DNA of 64,000 nucleotides from JAWKJY01 sp041393535. GTDB lineage: Bacteria; Actinomycetota; Thermoleophilia; Gaiellales; Gaiellaceae. The translations under genes and the position numbers were made by a program. The notes beneath the pieces were generated by a model that saw only the letters and a program-made list of their open reading frames with translations, was not told the origin of the DNA and ran no database searches. The DNA is taken from the NCBI GenBank assembly GCA_041393535.1, contig JAWKJY010000002.1, forward strand, positions 372,001 to 436,000. The letters run 5' to 3'. Positions within the stretch are counted from its first letter, which is position 1, and each line of letters starts with the position of its first letter. Below, in pieces: positions 59,136-64,000 of this stretch.

Positions 59136-61322
59136 GTGAACCAGCATGGCCCCGCCTCTGCCCGGGCGAAGAAGTCCCTCTCTCCCGGCAGGATCGCGCG
59201 CCGCCTCGCTGGTGTCGTCGGCGTCGTCGCAGCCCTGGTCGCGCCCGCAGCGGCCGGCGCCGCGATCGGCTTCCGCGGCAACTGGGAGAGCGCCTCGACC
59301 GGGCAGAACCCGCCGAGCCCCTGGGAGGCCGTGGAGTACGGCGGCACGTTCGACGGCACGCCGTCGCTCTCCCAGCAGCTCGCCGTCGTGACCTCGCCGG
59401 TGCGCGAGGGCTCGAAGGCCGCGCGGTTCACGGTGGCCCCCGGGAACAAGTACGGCAGCTCGAGCGGCGAGCGCGTCCTCGCCCGCTGGATCGGGTCGGA
59501 CGAGGCCGAGGGCCAGGAGTACTACTACGGCTGGTCGACGCTCTTCCCGACCGACTGGACGCAGCCGCCGGGCTGGGGCCTGATCACCGAGTGGCACTCG
59601 GACAGCCGCTTCCCGCTCGCGCCGATCCGGTTCAACGCGGGCGGCAACACCCTGACCCTCTCGATGACGACCGGGCAGTGCGCGTCGGCGTACAGCTGCG
59701 CCTACATGCCCAACCACCAGATCCTCTCGAACCTGTCCAAGGGCCTGTGGAACGACTTCATCGTCCGGATCGTCTGGAAGAAGTCGAGCACGGGGGTCGT
59801 CCAGATCTGGCACCGCGTCGAGGGCCAGGCGGACTTCCAGCAGATCCTGAACCTGCAGAACGTCCCCACCCTGCCGTGGGCCAGCGGCCAGACCGACCCG
59901 GACATCTACCTGCTGCACGGCCTCTATCGCGGCGACGGCGGCTCGACCACGTCGACCATCTACCACGACAACTTCTCCCGCGGCACGACCTACGCGGACG
60001 TCGCGGCGACGTTCCCCGGCGGTGGCTCGACGGGCGGTGGCTCGACCGGCGGCGGCTCGACCGGCGGCGGCACGACGGACGGCGGGTCGACGGGCGGTGG
60101 CTCGACCGGCGGCGGCTCCGGCACGGTGCCCTTCCCCGGCTTCTACACGGCGGTGGTCACCGAGGCCGGCTGCGCTGCCTGCACCGTCACCGAGGCCGGC
60201 GCCGATCTGAAGGCGACGATCGGCGGCGGCGACGACGCGGTCGACACGGCGTACGCCGAGAAGGACTTCGGCGGCGCGAGCGGCTGGACGGGCACGACGT
60301 ACGCCCGCGCCGGCATCCGCCTCGCCCAGGGGCAGGTCCTGAGCGGCGCGGTCTCCGTGCTGCAGGTGCGCGACACGACCGGCAAGGCGGTCTGGGACGT
60401 CTACCTCGACGCCTCGCGCCAGATCAAGCTCTGGAGCGCTGCCGGCTCGCTCGGCGGGGGCTCGCTGAACCTCGCCACGGGCGTGACGGTCCCGAACGAC
60501 GGCCAGACCGTCCGGACGATCACCGTCGCGGCGGCGGTCAACGGCTCGGTCGTCCTCGCGGTCGACGGCGTCGAGACGGCCCGGATGGACGGCCTGACCG
60601 GCGCGACCGCCGGCGCGCAGGACGCCCTCCGCGCCGGCATCGACCACTACGACACGGCGGCCGTGAACGAGCCCGTCGCCCTCTTCCTCTCGAACGTCGC
60701 GATCCAGCAGCAGCCGTTCGCGACCGGCGGCAGCACGGGCGACACGGGCGGCACGACCGGCGACACCACGGTGACCGAGCCCGCTCCCGCCCCCGCGCCC
60801 GCCCCGGCTCCGGCTCCCGCCCCGGCTCCGGCTCCCGCTCCGGCGCCCGCGCCCGCCCCGACCGAGCCCGTGGCGGACACGACGCCGCCCGCCCCGGTCG
60901 CCTCGCTGACCGCCAGGGTCGGCGGCAGCCGGACGGCGATCTCGTGGAGGCTCGCGGCCGGGACCGACGCGACGACGGTCCGGATCCTGCGCAAGGTCGG
61001 CTCGGCGCCGACGAGCCGCACGGACGGCACGGTGCTCGGCGACTTCGCGGTCTCGCGCACCTCGACGGCCGACGCGCGCCCCGGCAAGAACCAGCGCTAC
61101 TACTACGCGGCGTTCGCGACCGACGCCGCCGGCAACGCGGCCGCCCCGCTCGTCGTCAGCGTCACGCGCACGCAGAGCGTCGGGACCGCCAGCTCCCTGA
61201 CCGTCACGAAGCTGAGCCCGACGAAGACGAAGACGAAGACGAAGGCGAAGGCGAAGGGCAAGACGAAGGCCAAGGCGAAGGCGAAGGCCCAGAGGAAGCC
61301 TGTCAGGACGCGGGTGCGCTGA
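59136..61322 (+). CDS. Secreted multidomain polysaccharide lyase (heparin-lyase/glucuronan-lyase-like), paralog 1
   Basis: A 728-residue exported enzyme. Signal peptide (~1-42); a polysaccharide-lyase jelly roll (~44-285) with FRGNWESAS, GWSTLFPTDW, GWGLITEWHSD and IYLLHGLYRG; a Gly-Ser-Thr linker of GGGST pentads (~294-328); a second jelly-roll-like domain (~333-526) beginning AGCAACTV and containing VLQVRDTTGKAVWDVYLDAS and LRAGIDHYD; a Pro-Ala linker (~548-580); a fibronectin-III-like domain (~585-690); and a Lys-rich tail (TKTKTKTKAKAKGKTKAK) that could bind acidic polymers. GTG 59136 has GAGGAG 7 nt upstream. It probably trims or degrades an acidic exopolysaccharide. Confidence 0.8.
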   Translation: MNQHGPASARAKKSLSPGRIARRLAGVVGVVAALVAPAAAGAAIGFRGNWESASTGQNPPSPWEAVEYGGTFDGTPSLSQQLAVVTSPVREGSKAARFTVAPGNKYGSSSGERVLARWIGSDEAEGQEYYYGWSTLFPTDWTQPPGWGLITEWHSDSRFPLAPIRFNAGGNTLTLSMTTGQCASAYSCAYMPNHQILSNLSKGLWNDFIVRIVWKKSSTGVVQIWHRVEGQADFQQILNLQNVPTLPWASGQTDPDIYLLHGLYRGDGGSTTSTIYHDNFSRGTTYADVAATFPGGGSTGGGSTGGGSTGGGTTDGGSTGGGSTGGGSGTVPFPGFYTAVVTEAGCAACTVTEAGADLKATIGGGDDAVDTAYAEKDFGGASGWTGTTYARAGIRLAQGQVLSGAVSVLQVRDTTGKAVWDVYLDASRQIKLWSAAGSLGGGSLNLATGVTVPNDGQTVRTITVAAAVNGSVVLAVDGVETARMDGLTGATAGAQDALRAGIDHYDTAAVNEPVALFLSNVAIQQQPFATGGSTGDTGGTTGDTTVTEPAPAPAPAPAPAPAPAPAPAPAPAPAPTEPVADTTPPAPVASLTARVGGSRTAISWRLAAGTDATTVRILRKVGSAPTSRTDGTVLGDFAVSRTSTADARPGKNQRYYYAAFATDAAGNAAAPLVVSVTRTQSVGTASSLTVTKLSPTKTKTKTKAKAKGKTKAKAKAKAQRKPVRTRVR

Positions 61323-61348
61323 GCGACCCGCCCGTCGCTGGGTCGCCT

Positions 61349-61380
61349 CGACGCCCGTCGGCTCCGGCCGGCGGGCGTCG
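61349..61380 (+). terminator. Hairpin after lyase paralog 1
   Basis: Perfect 9-bp stem CGACGCCCG / CGGGCGTCG with a 14-nt loop, 27 bp past the stop. A smaller GCGACCC / GGGTCGC hairpin (61323-61346) precedes it. No T-run. Confidence 0.5.
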
Positions 61381-61429
61381 GCGCTCGCGGGCGGCGGGAC
61401 TCGGAGGCTGCTGCGTACACTGGCCGAAC

Positions 61430-62917
61430 GTGCGCTGGCTGGGACCCCCCTCGTGGCTGCGGCAGGGTGGGATCGCCGTCGGGCTCCTCGCGCTCGGCCT
61501 CCTCCTGGGCGCCTGCAGCGGGGTGGCCGATCGCGTCGCCGACTCCGTCCGCGCGACCCCGCCGACCTTCTCGGACGGGGACATCCTGTGGCGCGGCGGC
61601 TTCGAGGCCGCGCTCGACCGGCAGTGGACGGACGTCCACGTGCAGGCGGACGACCGGATCGCGCTCGTGGCCGACCCGGTCCGGCTCGGCAAGCGGTCGG
61701 CGCGCTTCGAGGTGCGGCCGGGCGACACCGTGAACCCGAAGTGGGGCGGCGAGCTCGCGCAGGTGCTCCAGACGACGGAGGAGCAGGCCGGCCAGGAGTC
61801 CTGGTGGGCGTGGTCCGTGCTCTTTCCCGAGGACTTCCCGACCACGTCCGGCTGGTGCGTCTTCGCCGAGTGGCACCAGACGGGGCTGCCGAACGTGCCG
61901 CAGGGCCCGGCCCCGATCAACTTCGACTGCTCGGACGACGGCTACCGGCTGATCGTCCGCGGCGGCGACGAGCCGGACTGGGAGCAGCGCGTCTTCCCGC
62001 TGCCGCAGCTCGAGCGGGGCCAGTGGCACGACTTCCTCTTCCACGTCCGCTGGTCGCCCGACCCGGACGGCTTCGTGCAGCTGTGGATCGACGGCGAGGA
62101 GGTGATCCCCCGCACGTCGCTCCGGACGAGCTACCGCGACCAGGGGCTCTACCTCAAGGCGGGCCTCTACCGGGACGCCAGCCCCGACACGGCCGTGCTC
62201 TACCTCGACGGGTTCCGCCGCTACGCGGCTCCGCCGCCGCCCGGGAGCCTCGGCTCGCCGGACGCCGAGACGCTGCCGGGCGCCCCCACGCCCGCACCGG
62301 CCCCTGCGGAGTCCGGTGCCGCCGCCCCGGAGCCGTTCGAGGCCGCGGTCGTCGACGCGGGCTGCAGCGCGTGCGTCGTCGCAGCGACCGACGACGGGAT
62401 CGAGGCGCGGATCGCCGGCGGCGGGGACGAGGTCGACACGGCCTACGGCGTCGTGCGGCTGAACGGCGAGCAGGGCTGGCCGGGGCGCGTGCGGTTCGCG
62501 GCGACGCTGCGGCTCCCGGCCGGGCAGGCGCTGTCGGCGCCGCTCTCCGTGCTGCAGCTGCGCGACACGGCCGACCGCGGCATGGTCGACGTCTACCTCG
62601 ACGCCTCGCGCGTGATCCGGGTCTGGAGCCCCGCCGGCGGCCTCGCCTCGGAGTCGATCGACGTCTCGACCGACGTCGAGCTGCCGGCGGACGGAGGCGA
62701 GGGCGTGCGCCTCGAGGTCGTGGCGGGCAAGGACGACGCGCTGGTCGTCCTGGTCGACGACGTCCCGCGCGTGCGCGAGCAGGGCCTCAGCGGCGCGAGC
62801 CCGGGCAACGCGGGGACGCTGCGCGCCGGCATCGACCACTACGACGCGGACGCCGAGCAGGATCCGGTGGGGATCCGCATCGAGGACGTCGAGGTCGGTC
62901 GGGCCGACGACGGCTGA
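61430..62917 (+). CDS. Lipoprotein polysaccharide lyase, paralog 2
   Basis: A 495-residue predicted lipoprotein: LLALGLLLGAC gives a lipobox with Cys29. Residues ~45-265 are the lyase jelly roll (ILWRGGFEAALDRQW, WWAWSVLFPEDF, GWCVFAEWHQTG, YLKAGLYRD), and ~300-490 the same second domain as paralog 1 (AGCSACVV, DEVDTAYGVV, VLQLRDTADRGMVDVYLDAS, TLRAGIDHYDADAE). The fibronectin-like domain and Lys tail are absent. GTG 61430 lies 8 nt after TACACT (61416-61421), so it has its own leaderless promoter. Membrane anchoring suggests it acts at the cell surface, unlike the freely secreted paralogs. Confidence 0.8.
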   Translation: MRWLGPPSWLRQGGIAVGLLALGLLLGACSGVADRVADSVRATPPTFSDGDILWRGGFEAALDRQWTDVHVQADDRIALVADPVRLGKRSARFEVRPGDTVNPKWGGELAQVLQTTEEQAGQESWWAWSVLFPEDFPTTSGWCVFAEWHQTGLPNVPQGPAPINFDCSDDGYRLIVRGGDEPDWEQRVFPLPQLERGQWHDFLFHVRWSPDPDGFVQLWIDGEEVIPRTSLRTSYRDQGLYLKAGLYRDASPDTAVLYLDGFRRYAAPPPPGSLGSPDAETLPGAPTPAPAPAESGAAAPEPFEAAVVDAGCSACVVAATDDGIEARIAGGGDEVDTAYGVVRLNGEQGWPGRVRFAATLRLPAGQALSAPLSVLQLRDTADRGMVDVYLDASRVIRVWSPAGGLASESIDVSTDVELPADGGEGVRLEVVAGKDDALVVLVDDVPRVREQGLSGASPGNAGTLRAGIDHYDADAEQDPVGIRIEDVEVGRADDG

Positions 62918-62918
62918 T

Positions 62919-62942
62919 CGCCGGCCTCCCGGACGGCCGGCG
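62919..62942 (+). terminator. Hairpin after lyase paralog 2
   Basis: Perfect 8-bp stem CGCCGGCC / GGCCGGCG with an 8-nt loop immediately after the stop; no T-run. Confidence 0.5.
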
Positions 62943-62956
62943 TCGGTGGAGCGATC

Positions 62957-63011
62957 GTCACCGTCGCGGCACACCTGCGTCACACACCCGTGCGTCCGGC
63001 CCCCGTACCGT
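62957..63011 (+). promoter_or_regulatory. GTCAC-ladder promoter of lyase paralog 3
   Basis: GTCAC at 62957, GGCAC at 62968, GTCAC at 62979 and GTGCG at 62990 repeat every 11 bp. The -10-like TACCGT starts at 63006, exactly 49 bp after the first pentamer. The geometry is identical to 4781-4835 and to repeat copies A and D. Confidence 0.65.
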
Positions 63012-63018
63012 CGAGGGC

Positions 63019-64000
63019 ATGGCTGGACGGCGGCGCGCAGCGGGATGGGCGGGATCGGGCCGACGTGCAGGGCTGCTCCTCGTCGGTGCGGTGGCGGTGT
63101 GGGCCCTCGGGGCGCAGCCGGTTGCCGGCGCGCTCGACTTCCGCTCCGACTGGGAGACCGCGCGGACGGGCGAGGCCCCGCCTGCGCCGTGGGAGGGGCT
63201 CGAGTACGGGGGAACGTTCGACGGGACGCCGCCCCCGGCCGAGCAGCTCGCGATCGTCGACGCGCCGGTTCGCTCCGGCCGACGGGCGGCCCGCTTCACC
63301 GTCCGGCCGGGCGACCGCTACGGGCAGTCGACGGGCGAGCGGGCCCTCGTCCGCTGGCTCGGCTCGGCCGAGCGCGACGGCGACGACCTGGTCTACGGCT
63401 GGTCGACCCTCTTCCCGCCCGACTGGCGGCAGCCGCCCGGCTGGGGCCTGATCACCGAGTGGCACGCGGACTCGCGCTTCCCGCTCGCGCCCGTCCGCCT
63501 GAACGCCGGCGCCGATGCGCTGACGCTGTCGCTCAGCACGGGCACGTGCCCGACGCCGTACGGCTGCGCCGTGCAGCGCAACGTGCCGCTGCTCTCGACG
63601 CTCTCGCGCGGGCGCTGGAACGACCTGGTCGTACGCATCGCCTGGCGGACCCGGCCGACCGGCGTCGTCCAGGTGTGGCACCGGGTCGAGGGCGAGGCGG
63701 CCTTCCGGCTCGTCCTCGACCTGCGGGGCGTCCCGACGCTGCCGTGGCGGGAGGGCGAGCGGCCGGCGACGATCTACCTCCTCCACGGCCTCTACCGGGA
63801 CGCGGGCCCCGGGCCGAGCACCGTCTACCACGACGGCTTCGTCCGGGGCGACTCGGTGGAGGAGGTCATGGCGGCCTTCCCCGACGTCGCGCCGGGCCCG
63901 CGGTCGCCCGAGCGCGTGGTCGACGCGACCTGCGACACGTGCGCCGTCGACGTCGCCGAGCGCGCGGATGGCCTTCGCGTGACGGCGCGGGGCGAGGGCG
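63019..64000 (+). CDS. Secreted polysaccharide lyase, paralog 3 (truncated by window end)
   Basis: The first 327 codons are visible and the gene runs off the window. A signal peptide (AGLLLVGAVAVWALGAQPVAGA) is followed by a lyase jelly roll nearly superimposable on paralog 1 (FRSDWETARTGEAPPAPWEGLEYGGTF, GWSTLFPPDW, GWGLITEWHADSRFPLAPVRLNAG, IYLLHGLYRD). The second domain begins at DATCDTCAVDV, so its paired cysteines are present. The Gly-Ser linker of paralog 1 is absent. ATG 63019 lies 7 nt after TACCGT. It is the only lyase with the GTCAC ladder, so it may be regulated separately. Confidence 0.82.
   Translation, partial: MAGRRRAAGWAGSGRRAGLLLVGAVAVWALGAQPVAGALDFRSDWETARTGEAPPAPWEGLEYGGTFDGTPPPAEQLAIVDAPVRSGRRAARFTVRPGDRYGQSTGERALVRWLGSAERDGDDLVYGWSTLFPPDWRQPPGWGLITEWHADSRFPLAPVRLNAGADALTLSLSTGTCPTPYGCAVQRNVPLLSTLSRGRWNDLVVRIAWRTRPTGVVQVWHRVEGEAAFRLVLDLRGVPTLPWREGERPATIYLLHGLYRDAGPGPSTVYHDGFVRGDSVEEVMAAFPDVAPGPRSPERVVDATCDTCAVDVAERADGLRVTARGEG

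Noticed and set aside
60018..60120. 15-bp repeat in the first lyase as another copy of the minisatellite
   Set aside because: It encodes a GGGST linker and its sequence (GGTGGCTCGACGGGC) is different from the intergenic unit; ordinary linker repetition.

Overview
The window is very GC-rich, gene-dense bacterial chromosome. GTG starts are common and almost every antisense frame stays open. The gene content points to a high-GC actinobacterium, most likely a deep-branching class such as Thermoleophilia. That content includes a paired Get3/ArsA ATPase operon, ParA beside FtsZ, MeaB and a PduO-type cobalamin adenosyltransferase, NrtR facing nadBCA, and secreted polysaccharide lyases. The taxonomic call is inference; no rRNA or tRNA gene is present to anchor it. 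Three genes (ftsZ, a dapA-like gene, nadB) are broken by small indels, several in G or C runs, which suggests a draft or metagenome assembly.

Layout. 1-4.5 kb: the tail of a coiled-coil secreted protein, an oxalyl-CoA-synthetase-like ligase overlapping a ketopantoate-reductase-like gene, and an unknown protein. 4.5-10.4 kb: repeat copy A, a small gene, two Get3-like ATPases, repeat copy B, a small membrane protein, ParA and an interrupted FtsZ. 10.4-17.8 kb: carboxypeptidase, GNAT, small Cys protein, Lon-substrate-domain protein, HisC, a long repeat-filled spacer (copy C), MeaB, threonine dehydratase and a cupin. 17.8-32.2 kb: transporters, SDR, acyl-CoA dehydrogenase, leucyl aminopeptidase, SCP2 and FAD oxidoreductase genes, then an acyl-CoA carboxylase/hydratase set that fits leucine or isovalerate degradation. 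32.4-37.5 kb: an RTX-like secreted protein, a sugar methyltransferase/cytidylyltransferase/deacetylase trio, a PEP-mutase-family enzyme and a DUF202 protein. 37.5-44.4 kb: repeat copy D, the nadB-nadC-nadA operon facing nrtR, and an orphan molybdenum hydroxylase. 44.4-53.4 kb: tryptophan synthesis. 53.4-64 kb: envelope genes, ending in a sugar transferase and three polysaccharide-lyase paralogs.

Tryptophan block. The main operon is trpL(leader)-E-G-D-CF-B-A. It is led by a 20-codon leader peptide containing WWAW and followed by an intrinsic terminator, a clear attenuator. Downstream, past a decayed CSLREA beta-helix gene, lies a second, separately promoted trpD-C-F set whose TrpD motifs differ from the first copy.

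Regulatory architecture. At least 22 genes and the trp leader have a TANNNT hexamer 6-8 nt before the start codon, the signature of leaderless transcription, and this fixed several start choices. Four intergenic copies of an ungapped ~100-bp element (A-D) carry such a -10 hexamer, a short hairpin, and next to three of them 15-bp tandem units. The promoters of the gene at 4842 and the lyase at 63019 share with these repeats a ladder of GTCAC-like pentamers spaced 11 bp apart at exactly the same distance (49 bp) from the -10. This promoter/repeat family is the best candidate for something undescribed here. I found no rRNA, tRNA, CRISPR array, transposase or integrase.
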